Shown: positions 46,707-56,383 of the stretch, piece after piece | How the letters are laid out: each line of letters opens with the position of its first letter | Position numbering within the stretch: the stretch's first letter is position 1 | Assembly (NCBI RefSeq): GCF_003990915.1 | Contig: NZ_BHXQ01000001.1 | Span: 113,402 to 177,401 of the forward strand | Reading direction: 5' to 3' | Source: Chryseotalea sanaruensis | GTDB taxonomy: Bacteria; Bacteroidota; Bacteroidia; Cytophagales; Cyclobacteriaceae | DNA length: 64,000 nucleotides | The notes under the pieces: generated by a model | The model's input: only the letters and a program-made list of their open reading frames with translations | Databases searched by the model: none | Told to the model about the DNA's origin: nothing | Position numbers and translations under genes: made by a program

Positions 46707-47235
46707 AATACATTCTACAACTGTTCTTGCGGTGTTACATAATAACCAGGTGGCTATTGGTGCCGATGGTCAGGCTACCATGGGTAATTACGTGGCCAAA
46801 AGCAATGTGAAAAAAATCAGAAAGCTGCTTGATGGCAAAATTGTTACAGGTTTTGCTGGCTCCACTGCCGATGCCTTTACTTTATTAGAGCGCTTTGAAG
46901 AGAAGCTGAGTGCTTATGGTGGTAATATGAAGCGCGCAGCCATTGAGTTGGCTAAAGACTGGCGAACAGATCGCTACTTACGCAGATTAGAATCTATGTT
47001 GATTACAGCCAGTAAAGATGAGTTGCTGATTCTCTCAGGTACTGGTGATGTACTGGAGCCGGATAACAACGTGGCCGCTATCGGTTCAGGAGCCATGTAT
47101 GCACAGGCTGCAGCACTGGCACTTAAAAAGCATGCACCACAACTTACCGCTGAAGAAATTGTAAGAGAAAGTCTGAACATCGCTGCAGACATCTGCATTT
47201 ATACCAATCACAACCTGGTGGTTGAAAAAGTTTGA
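46699..47235 (+). CDS. hslV: ATP-dependent protease subunit HslV
   Basis: A 178-residue N-terminal nucleophile hydrolase, the proteolytic ring of HslUV. The N-terminus '[12 protein letters not shown]' should be processed before Thr7 to free the catalytic Thr. Signature blocks are '[13 protein letters not shown]', '[26 protein letters not shown]' (split), '[18 protein letters not shown]', '[16 protein letters not shown]' and 'ADICIYTNH'. The ATPase partner gene hslU is not adjacent. The gene overlaps those on both sides (8 bp and 4 bp). Confidence 0.96.
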   Translation: MTKIHSTTVLAVLHNNQVAIGADGQATMGNYVAKSNVKKIRKLLDGKIVTGFAGSTADAFTLLERFEEKLSAYGGNMKRAAIELAKDWRTDRYLRRLESMLITASKDELLILSGTGDVLEPDNNVAAIGSGAMYAQAAALALKKHAPQLTAEEIVRESLNIAADICIYTNHNLVVEKV

Positions 47236-47705
47236 TACGGAGTTTATTACTGATTGTTGTTCTAGCCTCAGCCTGCATGCCTGATAAATCTGATAAGAAG
47301 GATATGAAAGTTGAGACCATCAGACTAAAACCGGGTGAAGATCTTTACGTTGCACTGCAAGACTTTGTAGCACGCGAAAAGATTGAAGCAGCCTTTATCA
47401 TCACTTGTGTGGGGAGTTTAACAGGGGCCAACATCCGTTATGCTAATCAGGGAACACCAACGCTAATATCAGGTCATTTTGAGATTCTATCCCTGGTAGG
47501 AACTCTCTCTATTAATGGAACACATTTGCACATAACTGTAGCAGACGGTGAGGGAAATTGTAAAGGAGGTCACCTGACCAAGGGTTCTACAATTTATACC
47601 ACTGCCGAAATCGTATTAGGCGTACTACCAGAAATACGTTACTTGCGTGAGTTGGATAGCACATATGGATACAAAGAATTAGTTGTTAAGAAGCTGGGGG
47701 AGTAG
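47232..47705 (+). CDS. PPC (DUF296)-domain putative lipoprotein
   Basis: A 157-residue protein from a TTG at 47232-47234 overlapping the hslV stop (TTGA). This start gives '[15 protein letters not shown]', a short lipoprotein signal with Cys at residue 15; a stop lies just upstream in the frame. Residues 26-150 are a PPC domain ('[17 protein letters not shown]', '[19 protein letters not shown]', '[13 protein letters not shown]', '[17 protein letters not shown]'). PPC proteins are usually cytoplasmic and some bind DNA, so an exported form is unexpected. If translation starts instead at ATG 47277 (MPDKSDKK) the protein is cytoplasmic. It ends in a 20 bp convergent overlap with the next gene. 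Confidence 0.72.
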   Translation: MIRSLLLIVVLASACMPDKSDKKDMKVETIRLKPGEDLYVALQDFVAREKIEAAFIITCVGSLTGANIRYANQGTPTLISGHFEILSLVGTLSINGTHLHITVADGEGNCKGGHLTKGSTIYTTAEIVLGVLPEIRYLRELDSTYGYKELVVKKLGE

Positions 47706-48783
47706 TAATTTCTTCATCGGCTGAACTTTTCTCAATCTTTTGTTTGGAATTTCCACCATTGGTGTCTTCTAAAAGAATAACAAAGGCTTTTAAATGTTCA
47801 GTGTGTCCTAAAATTATTTTAAACACACCAATTGCCGGAACAGCTAGTATCATACCTGCAATACCCAACAATTTACCTCCTAGTAATAAGGCGACAATCG
47901 CGGCAAGTGCATTAATACTTACTTTAGAGCCGGTAATACGAGGTGTAATAAAGTTACCTTCCAGAAATTGAACAAATGAGAAAATGCCAACAACACCAAC
48001 CGCATACCAGGCACTATCTTTGGTTACCAGCGCTAAGAAGGCTGGCAAGGCTGCACCGATGAATATACCTACATAAGGTATAATCGTAAGTAGTCCGGAA
48101 AGCAAGCCAAAGAAAATAGCATGTTCAATACCAAGGAGGGCTAAGCCTATAGTATTTAATGAGGCTATAATCATAGTAACTAATGCCAGCCCAATCACAT
48201 AACCTTGTAATACATTCTCCAATTCTGTCTTCCACAAAAAATCTTCCTGATCGGGTAATAGTTTTTGAAAGAATAACTTAAACTTATCCCTATATATTAG
48301 GAACAGAAAAATGTATATCGGTATCTGAATAATAAGTGAAATGAGATTTCCGGTTGAAACCAAGATATCACCTATATAAGTGCTGACACTTTTAACCGCA
48401 TCTTTCACCAGGTTATTTTGGTCTAATATGCTCACACCAAAATCTTTTCTCAGCGAACTTCTGATGCTATCGGTAAACAATTCCAGTCTTGTTTGAATAT
48501 CAGGAAGGTCATTAACCAGTGCTACAATCTGATCGATAATCAACCAGCCGAGTAAGGAAAGACAAATAGTAAAGCCAAGCAATACGAGCGTTATAGCAAG
48601 CACAGTATTGATTTTTTTGCGCTCCATCCATTTAACGGCAGGTAGCATGACAACAGCAATAAACCCTGCAAAAGCTATGGGTATAAATATATCCTTAGCC
48701 AGTATCAGTGCTACAATGCTTAGCGCAATAACAATGAAAAGCTTGTAAGTATAATCTAATCTATTGAAGGTCTTATTTTCCAT
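47686..48783 (-). CDS. AI-2E family transporter (PerM-type permease)
   Basis: A 365-residue inner-membrane protein with about eight helices. Family blocks are 'FIAVVMLPAVKWMERKKINT', 'LLTIIPYVGIFIGAALPAFLAL', 'FVQFLEGNFITPRITGSKV' and 'NALAAIVALLLGGKLLGIAG'. The family includes TqsA (autoinducer-2 export) and cation/proton antiporters, so the substrate is open. It lies 32 bp after the aminotransferase gene on the same strand. Confidence 0.9.
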   Translation of the reverse strand: MENKTFNRLDYTYKLFIVIALSIVALILAKDIFIPIAFAGFIAVVMLPAVKWMERKKINTVLAITLVLLGFTICLSLLGWLIIDQIVALVNDLPDIQTRLELFTDSIRSSLRKDFGVSILDQNNLVKDAVKSVSTYIGDILVSTGNLISLIIQIPIYIFLFLIYRDKFKLFFQKLLPDQEDFLWKTELENVLQGYVIGLALVTMIIASLNTIGLALLGIEHAIFFGLLSGLLTIIPYVGIFIGAALPAFLALVTKDSAWYAVGVVGIFSFVQFLEGNFITPRITGSKVSINALAAIVALLLGGKLLGIAGMILAVPAIGVFKIILGHTEHLKAFVILLEDTNGGNSKQKIEKSSADEEITTPPAS

Positions 48784-48815
48784 TGCTTAAATATATATAC
48801 TCTACTGTTGAACTG

Positions 48816-50000
48816 CTATGCCTTATCGATAGCCTCTAAAATAATATTACAAGCTTCATGTATTTCGCTTTCGCTGATGATAAGTGGTGGTGCAATGCGG
48901 AAGCTGTTCGGGTGAGATAAAAACCAATAGCAGATCACTCCCTTTTGTTTTGCATACTCCACAATCCGATTTACCACCTCATCAGTTTCAAAGTCGATGG
49001 CAAACATTAAACCGATACGCCTGATGGCTTTTATTTTTGGGTTTTGCAAAAGTGATTCAATGAGCTGTCCTTTGGACTCAACGCCCGATAACAGTTTTTC
49101 TTGTTCTATTACTTCCAATGTTGCCAAAGCAGAGGCGCAGCAAACCGGGTTGCCACCAAAAGTAGTAATATGACCTAATGGTGGGTTGTAAGTAAGTTCT
49201 TTCATTAGCTTTTCATCGGCTATAAAGGCACCAATGGGCAACCCACCTCCAAACGCTTTACCAATGGTTAATACATCAGGTACCACATCAAATTGTTCGA
49301 AGGCGAATAAGGTACCTGTCCGTCCCATCCCACATTGAATCTCATCGAATATTAACAAGGCTCCTTTCTCTGAGCAGCGTTTACGCAAGGCTTTGATGTA
49401 TTCTTTTGAAGGAATGCGCACTCCCGCATCGCCTTGTATGGTTTCTACAATAACACATGCTGTTTTTTCGCTTATTTGCTCAAGGTCATCTATAACATTG
49501 AAATCAAGAAAATACACATCGGGCAGTAAAGGTCTATAGGCTGCCTTTTTCATTTCATTTCCGGAAACGCTTAAAGAACCATGCGTACTGCCATGATAAG
49601 ACTTGCGCATGGAAATGATTTGTGTCCTTCCAGTAACACGTTTAGCAAGTTTTAAAGCGCCTTCATTGGCTTCTGTACCTGAGTTTACAAAATAGGAGCA
49701 GTTCAGAGACTTGGGCAACAGACTGGCTAATTTTTCGGCAAGGGCATTAGGGCTGTTTTGAATAAACTCACCATATACCATTACGTGCAAATGCTTATCA
49801 ACCTGATCTTTTATGGCTTTTATAACATGAGCATTACCATGGCCAATACTACTTACGCCAATACCGGAAATCATATCGATATAGCGTTTGCCATCAGGAG
49901 AAAAGAGATAAACGCCCTTCGCGCTTTCTATACTAATGTTGTAAGGGTAAGGTGTGGTCTGCGCCAGTTTATGCAGAAACACCTCTTCACTGAAATTCAT
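48816..50000 (-). CDS. Class III PLP aminotransferase
   Basis: A 394-residue fold-type I enzyme. Visible blocks are 'YIDMISGIGVSSIGHGN', 'YFVNSGTEANEGALKLAKR' (cofactor phosphate site), 'LLIFDEIQCGMGRTG' (Asp to the pyridine nitrogen) and 'LTIGKAFGGGLPIGAF' with the Schiff-base Lys. The family covers acetylornithine, ornithine and 4-aminobutyrate aminotransferases. No arginine-pathway neighbours are present, so the substrate is not assigned. It is divergent from the polysaccharide cluster across a gap containing a perfect palindrome. Confidence 0.88.
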   Translation of the reverse strand: MNFSEEVFLHKLAQTTPYPYNISIESAKGVYLFSPDGKRYIDMISGIGVSSIGHGNAHVIKAIKDQVDKHLHVMVYGEFIQNSPNALAEKLASLLPKSLNCSYFVNSGTEANEGALKLAKRVTGRTQIISMRKSYHGSTHGSLSVSGNEMKKAAYRPLLPDVYFLDFNVIDDLEQISEKTACVIVETIQGDAGVRIPSKEYIKALRKRCSEKGALLIFDEIQCGMGRTGTLFAFEQFDVVPDVLTIGKAFGGGLPIGAFIADEKLMKELTYNPPLGHITTFGGNPVCCASALATLEVIEQEKLLSGVESKGQLIESLLQNPKIKAIRRIGLMFAIDFETDEVVNRIVEYAKQKGVICYWFLSHPNSFRIAPPLIISESEIHEACNIILEAIDKA

Positions 50001-50091
50001 GATTCAAATTAAGTGATTCTCAATTAAAAATCTGCAAATCCATTTGAATACCACTAGTTTTAAAAATAGTAGAGATTTCATAATATGGATC

Positions 50092-50137
50092 ATCCGTCTG
50101 ACCGCTGAAAGCAGAAGCTAACAGCGGTCAGACGGAT
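50092..50137. repeat. Perfect 16-bp intergenic palindrome
   Basis: Arms 50092-50107 and 50122-50137 are exact inverted copies around a 14-base loop, with core GTCTGACCG. It sits between two divergent starts, where a terminator is not needed. The core recurs in the hairpin at 39969-40011. Confidence 0.75.
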
Positions 50138-50180
50138 TTTAGGTAAAGACGCGGATTAGTAGTTTTAAAAATTAGGTTTA

Positions 50181-50188
50181 TAGGTTTG
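50181..50188 (+). promoter_or_regulatory. Possible -7 box
   Basis: TAGGTTTG matches TAnnTTTG, 44 bp before the glycosyltransferase ATG. No -33 element is evident. Confidence 0.3.
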
Positions 50189-50232
50189 CTAAGACCATTT
50201 GAAAGTTGAATTTTGAGTTTTAATTGAACAGA

Positions 50233-51537
50233 ATGTCCGACCCCGAAGAAGAAAGTGAGAGCAAAAAAGTAATGGTGATTACTTACTATTGGCCTCCAAG
50301 CGGAGGTAGCGGGGTGCAGCGCTGGCTCAAGTTTGTTAAGTACCTGCCGCAGTTCGGCTGGCAGCCTTATGTTTTCACACCAGAAAATCCGGCATTCGAT
50401 TTAAAAGACGAATCATTACTAAAAGACATACCACCTGAAGCTGAGGTGCTACACTTTCCTATCTGGGAGCCATACGGTTTGTTTAATAAACTATCGGGTG
50501 GGGGAGTTCAGGTTAGCGCCAACTCAGCCCCAAAAGCAGATTCGTTGTTTAGTAAACTAAGCATTTGGATCAGAGGTAATTTCTTTATACCCGATCCACG
50601 TGTTTTTTGGGTGCGGCCTAGTGTTAAATTTTTAGATGATTTCTTAAGAGAAAAAAGAATCAGACACATTATCACTACAGGTCCACCACATAGTGTGCAT
50701 CTCATAGGCTTAGGTTTAAAAAAGCGAAACCCCTCTTTGAAATGGACAGCCGATTTCCGAGATCCTTGGAGCGAATGGGGTTTTTTGGATACTTTAAAGC
50801 TTAGCAAGCTGGCCAGAAAAACGCACCAGCAATTAGAAAAGAAAGTACTCACTACAGCAGATAAAGTGACCACTATCACTCCATTTTATGTCAGACATTT
50901 TCAGCGGTTGGGCGGCCGAAAAGTTAATCTGCTCACCAATGGTTACGATGAAGAGGACTTTCAGGATTTCAAAACTGAAAGACCGGATCGTTTTGTAATC
51001 CGTCATGTGGGTATTGTTAACGAAAAGTGTAATCCAATTCCGTTCATGGAAGCATTAGCTTCCTTATGCGTTAAGCATGCTGAATTTAAAAATGCAGTTC
51101 AGGTAGATTTTGTAGGGCAGGTTAATGCACGCTTTGCAAATTATGTGAAAGAACATGCTGTTTTAAAGACGATTACAACATTAACCCCAAACATACCTCA
51201 CAAAGAAGTGGTGAAGCTATACGGCAAAAGCGCCTTATTACTTTTGGTGCTTACAGGCTACAAAGATGCAGAAGGCTACATGCCTGGGAAGTTATTCGAA
51301 TACCTGGCAACGGGCCTGCCAGTATTAGGCATTGGGCCAGAGCAGGGCGATGCGGCTGATTTGCTAAACAAGTCTGGAGCTGGTGTAATGATTCATGAGA
51401 GTCAACAGCAACAGATCAAGGATATTTTACTTCATCATTTTATAGTGTGGGAAAATTCAGGTAGTAATTCCTCGCAGTTAGGAAATGAATATTCACGAAA
51501 AGCTATGACGGCTAGGTTGACCGAAATTCTAGACTAA
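50233..51537 (+). CDS. GT4-type glycosyltransferase
   Basis: A 434-residue protein from ATG 50233 (MSDPEEESESKK). The GT-B N-domain starts 'VMVITYYWPPSGGSGVQRWLK' and contains 'ITTGPPHSVHLIGLGLKKR' and 'WTADFRDPWSEWG'. The C-domain has 'VRHVGIVNEKCNPIPFMEAL'-like beginnings and a sugar-nucleotide site 'MPGKLFEYLATGLPVLGIGPE'. The 'DFRDPW' block is typical of exopolysaccharide glycosyltransferases in Bacteroidota. First gene of the surface polysaccharide cluster. Confidence 0.85.
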   Translation: MSDPEEESESKKVMVITYYWPPSGGSGVQRWLKFVKYLPQFGWQPYVFTPENPAFDLKDESLLKDIPPEAEVLHFPIWEPYGLFNKLSGGGVQVSANSAPKADSLFSKLSIWIRGNFFIPDPRVFWVRPSVKFLDDFLREKRIRHIITTGPPHSVHLIGLGLKKRNPSLKWTADFRDPWSEWGFLDTLKLSKLARKTHQQLEKKVLTTADKVTTITPFYVRHFQRLGGRKVNLLTNGYDEEDFQDFKTERPDRFVIRHVGIVNEKCNPIPFMEALASLCVKHAEFKNAVQVDFVGQVNARFANYVKEHAVLKTITTLTPNIPHKEVVKLYGKSALLLLVLTGYKDAEGYMPGKLFEYLATGLPVLGIGPEQGDAADLLNKSGAGVMIHESQQQQIKDILLHHFIVWENSGSNSSQLGNEYSRKAMTARLTEILD

Positions 51538-51557
51538 AGAAAATTTTATAAAAATGT

Positions 51558-52712
51558 TTATGAGCTGATCAGATGATCAATCACCAACTTGAATTTTCTC
51601 TCATTCTCTTCTGCATTCAATATTTTTGAGGCGCTTACAGCATTTTGTTTAAAGAGCCTAATTTGTTCAGTACTTAAATTACTTAATTCATTTGCCAAAC
51701 TTGCAGCTGTAAAAGCTTTTGACACAACTCCTAACTTGTGTTCATTAACAATGTTAGCCATTTCAGGTGTTGGCCCTACGGCAATGGCTAAACGCGCTTG
51801 AATAAAATCAAATAATTTATTTGGTAGCGTATTGGCGTAGTTGAAGTTAATCGGGGGTAACAGGAATACGCCCATGTCATATTGATTGATCGTTTTCACT
51901 ACATCTTTACTGGCAACTGATGGTAATATCCTTATTCTTGGATCCAGTGAAGCTGTTGACTTTAAAGTTTCAATATATGCTTTGGTTTGCCCGGAAGCAT
52001 AGTTGGAAGTTATCAGCATAAGATCTAGGGTAAAACGATCATCAAGCAACTTCATCATGTCAATCATTAGCTCCAATTTACGTGAGGCATTGGCGATGCC
52101 ATGATGAATCAGTCTGATTCTGTTTCCAATCATTGGGCTAGGCTCTACTTCATGATATCGGGCTGCATTGGTAATAATGGTAGGTTTAATGTTGAAGTTT
52201 TTTTCGTATTCATTTGATAAACCTTGCCCCACTGTAAGCATTGCATCAACTTTTCGAATATATAATTTACAGAGGTGCATGTTAAATGGTTGAAAAAATA
52301 AGCGCCAGATGAGTTTATCTTCAAAATGACGTGGTGCATATTCATGGGCATCAAAAATTACTTTTGCTTTTCCCTTTAAACTGAAGGCAAGGGGGAGGGT
52401 ATCCACATCATTTGCTATAATCAGGTCGAAGGCTTTATGAGCCAGAATGGAATGAAGATACTTTTCATAATCATGAAAAAGTTTGTAGGCCAATTTATAT
52501 ATTCTGAATACCAAAGCCAGGCTAAGTAAACCTTTGCGAAAAAGGGTAAGTTTTGTTTGGTTAATCTTGAAAAGCGTAACATGATCTAATGGATCTGCAT
52601 TAAAGGCCACTAATGAAACCATATAGTGCTTTGCTAAAAATTGAACCTGACGCATTACTCTTGCATCGTGCTTAAGGTTACTAAAAACCAGCACCAGAAC
52701 TTGTTTTCTCAT
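51558..52712 (-). CDS. GT4-like glycosyltransferase
   Basis: A 384-residue protein with a GT-B fold. The N-terminus 'VLVLVFSNLKHDARVMRQVQFL' is a characteristic block of GT4 relatives. 'KVIFDAHEYAPRHFE' and 'VDAMLTVGQGLSNEYEKNF' follow, and the C-domain carries 'YANTLPNKLFDFIQARLAIAVGP' (donor site). It is the only gene of the polysaccharide cluster on the minus strand, convergent with the first glycosyltransferase and divergent from the flippase. Confidence 0.82.
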   Translation of the reverse strand: MRKQVLVLVFSNLKHDARVMRQVQFLAKHYMVSLVAFNADPLDHVTLFKINQTKLTLFRKGLLSLALVFRIYKLAYKLFHDYEKYLHSILAHKAFDLIIANDVDTLPLAFSLKGKAKVIFDAHEYAPRHFEDKLIWRLFFQPFNMHLCKLYIRKVDAMLTVGQGLSNEYEKNFNIKPTIITNAARYHEVEPSPMIGNRIRLIHHGIANASRKLELMIDMMKLLDDRFTLDLMLITSNYASGQTKAYIETLKSTASLDPRIRILPSVASKDVVKTINQYDMGVFLLPPINFNYANTLPNKLFDFIQARLAIAVGPTPEMANIVNEHKLGVVSKAFTAASLANELSNLSTEQIRLFKQNAVSASKILNAEENERKFKLVIDHLISS

Positions 52713-52775
52713 CTGACGCGAAGATAATTAAGTTTTAGTAGCCTTTTCATATGCCTCCCTATCCATCTAAAACAC

Positions 52776-52783
52776 TATTTTTG
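52776..52783 (+). promoter_or_regulatory. Probable -7 box for the flippase operon
   Basis: TATTTTTG matches TAnnTTTG, 8 bp before the ATG at 52792. There is no clear -33 TTTG, and the leader would be very short. Confidence 0.4.
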
Positions 52784-52791
52784 CCTGTTAC

Positions 52792-54252
52792 ATGGTACGA
52801 ATTAGTCGGTCATTCATTAAGGGATCATTAATCTATACATTGATAGGATCATTGCCTATGGCAAGTGCTATTCTGTTAATTCCCTTTTATATGGCCGATT
52901 TGTCCATGGCAAATTTTGGAGCGCTTTCTATATACATGGCGTTTTCGCTACTGATACAATTACTGGTTAATTATAGTTTTGATGCTTCTCTCTACATTCA
53001 TTACCATGAGTATAAATCAGATCCCCCAAAGCTTGCCAGTTTTATAAGCTCTGCTTTTGTTTTCATGTTACTATCTGGAGGTATTCTTTTAATTTCCTTC
53101 GAATTAATAGGAGATTGGGTTTTTGCCAGATTTTTCAGTGACAAAGATCTGTCCTTTCATCCGTATGGTCAATTAGCTGTGCTAGGGGGTATTTGTCAGG
53201 CAATCTTTAAAGTGCATAGTAATTTACTTCAAACCCGCGAAAAGCCAGAGACCTTTTTTTGGGCAAACCTTTTTGTGTTTTCGGGAATAGCAATTTTTAC
53301 AATAGCCGGACTTCAGTATTATCCTCAAACATTGATGGGGCCATTAGGGGGTAGACTTCTCGCATTAGCCTTAGCAGCAGTTTGGGTATTATTCAGAATT
53401 TTCAAAGCCTATAAGATTCAATTCAACTTCAGGCTATTGACCGCCTCTTTTAGTTTTAACTTCTACACCTTCATCTATCAGTTGCAGCAATGGCTTATTA
53501 ATTATTTTGACAGGGTATTGATGTTATATTTTATCCCTTTAACATCAGTAGGCGTATATGATTTTGCACTTAAAGCATTGATAGCTATAGAATTTTTTAT
53601 GAATGGGCTCCATAGTTCATTCTTCCCAAAAGTTGTTAAAGAAGTAATGTCTCAAAGCTTAAAGACAACCACTACAAACATTAACCGCTATTATCATGGT
53701 CTAATAGCTGCAGTAATGGTTGTTGTTAGCATTTCAGTTCTTATAATCCCTCATTTGATTGAGTGGCTTGCTGACCATTTTCACAGGCCTGAATATAAAC
53801 TTTCGATCTCACTAGTTCCATATATCGCGGCATGGTACTTAATAAAAGTTGTGAGAAATTATTTTGGCTTTCCCTACAGCGTTTTAAAATATACCAAGCC
53901 TTTGCCAGTTATTTATACAATAACAACCATTATAAAACTGGCAGGAGTAGTAATTGTTATACGTAATTTTGGCCTAGTGGGTATTATTCTGATTAGTATG
54001 TTTGGTTCCGCAATTGAAGTTTTATTGCTTCACTATCAGATCAAAAAGAAGTTTAACTTTCACTTTAATAAATTAAAAATATTGATAGCCCCTTTATTAC
54101 TTGTGTTAATTTTTATAGGAGGTGAATTTTTACTTAACTCTGTAGATCAAAACTTAAGACATGCGGGCTATTTTATTTCATGCCTCATTATTTTGATGGG
54201 TATTTATAAAAATGAATTTAAGTACATTAAGCCATTTCAAATCCTTAAATGA
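52792..54252 (+). CDS. Wzx-like oligosaccharide flippase
   Basis: A 486-residue protein with about 12-14 hydrophobic helices. It opens 'FIKGSLIYTLIGSLPMASAILLIPFYM', the MATE/MVF-type start of lipopolysaccharide and O-antigen flippases. The pattern 'LINYFDRVLMLYFIPLTSVGVYDFALK' is typical of Polysacc_synt members. It would move lipid-linked repeat units across the inner membrane. Its stop overlaps the start of the FkbM gene (ATGA, 4 bp). Confidence 0.85.
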   Translation: MVRISRSFIKGSLIYTLIGSLPMASAILLIPFYMADLSMANFGALSIYMAFSLLIQLLVNYSFDASLYIHYHEYKSDPPKLASFISSAFVFMLLSGGILLISFELIGDWVFARFFSDKDLSFHPYGQLAVLGGICQAIFKVHSNLLQTREKPETFFWANLFVFSGIAIFTIAGLQYYPQTLMGPLGGRLLALALAAVWVLFRIFKAYKIQFNFRLLTASFSFNFYTFIYQLQQWLINYFDRVLMLYFIPLTSVGVYDFALKALIAIEFFMNGLHSSFFPKVVKEVMSQSLKTTTTNINRYYHGLIAAVMVVVSISVLIIPHLIEWLADHFHRPEYKLSISLVPYIAAWYLIKVVRNYFGFPYSVLKYTKPLPVIYTITTIIKLAGVVIVIRNFGLVGIILISMFGSAIEVLLLHYQIKKKFNFHFNKLKILIAPLLLVLIFIGGEFLLNSVDQNLRHAGYFISCLIILMGIYKNEFKYIKPFQILK

Positions 54253-55154
54253 CAAAATTTCAAATACTTCTTGCTTATTGGTTTCGCGCGTCTAATAGCA
54301 AACTGGTAAAGCCCCAACCTATACTATTAGAAAAATTCCGGAAAATTATCTTTTTCCTATCCGTGTTGTTTTTTAAGCGTTGGATAACGAAAAGTCAGTC
54401 TACTAGTCTTCAATTAGTAGACAATGTTGACGATGACTTAAAGATGCAATTGGATATCACAAAAAAAATGGGTGCAGCTTTTTTTTGGATTGGGTATCAT
54501 GAATTTAATGAATGGCGTTACCTCCATCGCTTTTTAAAGCACGATATGGTTTTTGTCGATGTAGGAGCAAATCAGGGTGAGTATGCTTTATTTGCCGCTA
54601 AACGCTTGAAAAAAGGAATAGTACTTGCATTCGAACCTGTGGATTCATTCTTTAACCAACTAGGTATAAATATAAAGCTTAATGGGTTTACTAACATACG
54701 GTGTTTCAATTGTGGATTGGGACAAACAGCTGCATCCATGCCAATCTACATGGCCAAAGAGACGCAAGCTATGGCTCATGAAGGTCTAGCTACTATCTAT
54801 CCATCTAACGACAGAGGGCATTTCGTACAAGATATTCAAATAGAAGTTTTTGATGATATGGACAATACCCTTGCTTTAAATCGTTTGGATATTGTCAAAA
54901 TTGATGTGGAAGGAGCGGAGCTTTCTGTACTTAATGGTATGAAAAATGCAATTTTAAAGTTTAGACCACACATACTAATTGAAATGAACGAGATTACTTT
55001 TAACACAGCTGGTTATGAATTAAATACTGTTTTAGAATTCTTTTCCAAATTGAATTACACTGCATACAGTATAAATAAAAAGGGTGGACTTTCGGTCGTT
55101 GAACAAATTAGTGGGGTGGTTAATTGTGTATTTGTGCCAAACAAGATTGACTAA
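54249..55154 (+). CDS. FkbM-family methyltransferase
   Basis: A 301-residue SAM-dependent methyltransferase. Motif I is 'MVFVDVGANQGEYALFAAKRL', then 'VLAFEPVDSFFNQLGINI' (the acidic ribose-binding strand) and 'RLDIVKIDVEGAELSVLNGM', the FkbM signature. The family often O-methylates sugars in surface polysaccharides, which fits its neighbours. It overlaps the flippase gene by 4 bp. Confidence 0.9.
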   Translation: MTKFQILLAYWFRASNSKLVKPQPILLEKFRKIIFFLSVLFFKRWITKSQSTSLQLVDNVDDDLKMQLDITKKMGAAFFWIGYHEFNEWRYLHRFLKHDMVFVDVGANQGEYALFAAKRLKKGIVLAFEPVDSFFNQLGINIKLNGFTNIRCFNCGLGQTAASMPIYMAKETQAMAHEGLATIYPSNDRGHFVQDIQIEVFDDMDNTLALNRLDIVKIDVEGAELSVLNGMKNAILKFRPHILIEMNEITFNTAGYELNTVLEFFSKLNYTAYSINKKGGLSVVEQISGVVNCVFVPNKID

Positions 55155-55194
55155 GTAATTATGCTTAATTTCTCTAATGCTAAGCACTAGATCA

Positions 55195-56319
55195 ATGAAA
55201 ATACTCTTCCTTACGCCATGGTATCCAGATAACAAGGTATCAAACCACGGTATTTTTATAAAAGAGCAGGCGATGGCAGTTGCTGAGGAAAATAGTGTTT
55301 TTTTGATTTCATCAAAAATTGACTACTCAAAATTTCGATTATTTTCTTGGTCGGTAACTGAATCGCTCTCAGGAAATTTGAAAGAGTTCAGAATAGTGAT
55401 TCCAAGATCTTTGCCAATTATAAATCAGCTAAATTATTTCATTATTAGTGCTTACGTTTCTTATAAGATTGGTCGTGCATTTAATCCACAAATCGTTCAT
55501 GGTAATATTGGTTATCCTGGTGGTTTTTGGTCGTATTGCGTTTCAAAAATACTAGGAGTTCCCTTTATAATTTCAGAGCACTACTCTCGTTTTAAATACA
55601 ACTTCAGAAGCCCTATACACAAGTTTCTTACTTTGTTCTCTATGAAACGTGCAACTCGAGTGCTATCTGTAAGTAGTCACTCTGCTGAAGAAATTGAAGG
55701 TAATATAAATAGGAGCGTAGACATTGTACCCAATATGATTGATGTCAAGCGCTTTTCTTTAAAAAACAACCTAGATGATTCTTTGCAAATCGGATTTTTA
55801 GGAAGTCTTGATTCCGACACCCATCAGAAGGGATTGGATTTATTATTAGACGCACTGAAAGATTTTGATCTTGACTTCATACTGCACGTAGGCGGATCTG
55901 GTCGCTATTTGAATTACTATAAAACTTTGACTAAAGAGTACGGTATTGAATCTAAATGTCAATTTTATGGATTCATTGCTTATGAAAGCATTCCTGTGTT
56001 TATGAATAAGCTTCACTTTTTTGTAAGTGCAAGTAGATTTGAAAGTTTTGGAATAGCCATGATAGAGGCAATGGCATCAGGCTTACCAGTGATAGCAACA
56101 AATAGTGGAGGGCCTAAAGATTTTATTAAGGATTTTAATGGTCTAATGGTTGAGGTAAATAGCGCCTTTGCTATGCAATTGGCGATTCAGAAAATGGCTC
56201 ACAATCTTGAAAAATATAAAAGCGAAGAAATCCGATCCTACATTGAGGAAAATTACGACAAAGAGAATTTTAAAAGACAAATAACTGAGATCTATCAAGA
56301 GTCTATCTTAGAAAAGTAA
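55195..56319 (+). CDS. GT4 glycosyltransferase
   Basis: A 374-residue protein from ATG 55195 (MKILFLTPWYPDNKVSNHG). Two GT-B halves: 'VHGNIGYPGGFWSYCVSKIL' and 'PFIISEHYSRF' in the first, 'IGFLGSLDSDTHQKGLDLLLDAL' and 'FFVSASRFESFGIAMIEAMASGLPVIATNSGG' (split; the E-x7-E donor motif) in the second. It is 40 bp after the FkbM gene and probably in the same operon. Confidence 0.9.
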   Translation: MKILFLTPWYPDNKVSNHGIFIKEQAMAVAEENSVFLISSKIDYSKFRLFSWSVTESLSGNLKEFRIVIPRSLPIINQLNYFIISAYVSYKIGRAFNPQIVHGNIGYPGGFWSYCVSKILGVPFIISEHYSRFKYNFRSPIHKFLTLFSMKRATRVLSVSSHSAEEIEGNINRSVDIVPNMIDVKRFSLKNNLDDSLQIGFLGSLDSDTHQKGLDLLLDALKDFDLDFILHVGGSGRYLNYYKTLTKEYGIESKCQFYGFIAYESIPVFMNKLHFFVSASRFESFGIAMIEAMASGLPVIATNSGGPKDFIKDFNGLMVEVNSAFAMQLAIQKMAHNLEKYKSEEIRSYIEENYDKENFKRQITEIYQESILEK

Positions 56320-56383
56320 ATTCAGAGGCAGTGGATGAGAGATTAAGATTCGTACATATCAGAACACTAGTATTTCTTCTAAA

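Noticed and set aside
50092..50137. Rho-independent terminator
   Set aside because: It lies between divergent genes and has a long loop; no transcript is expected to end there.
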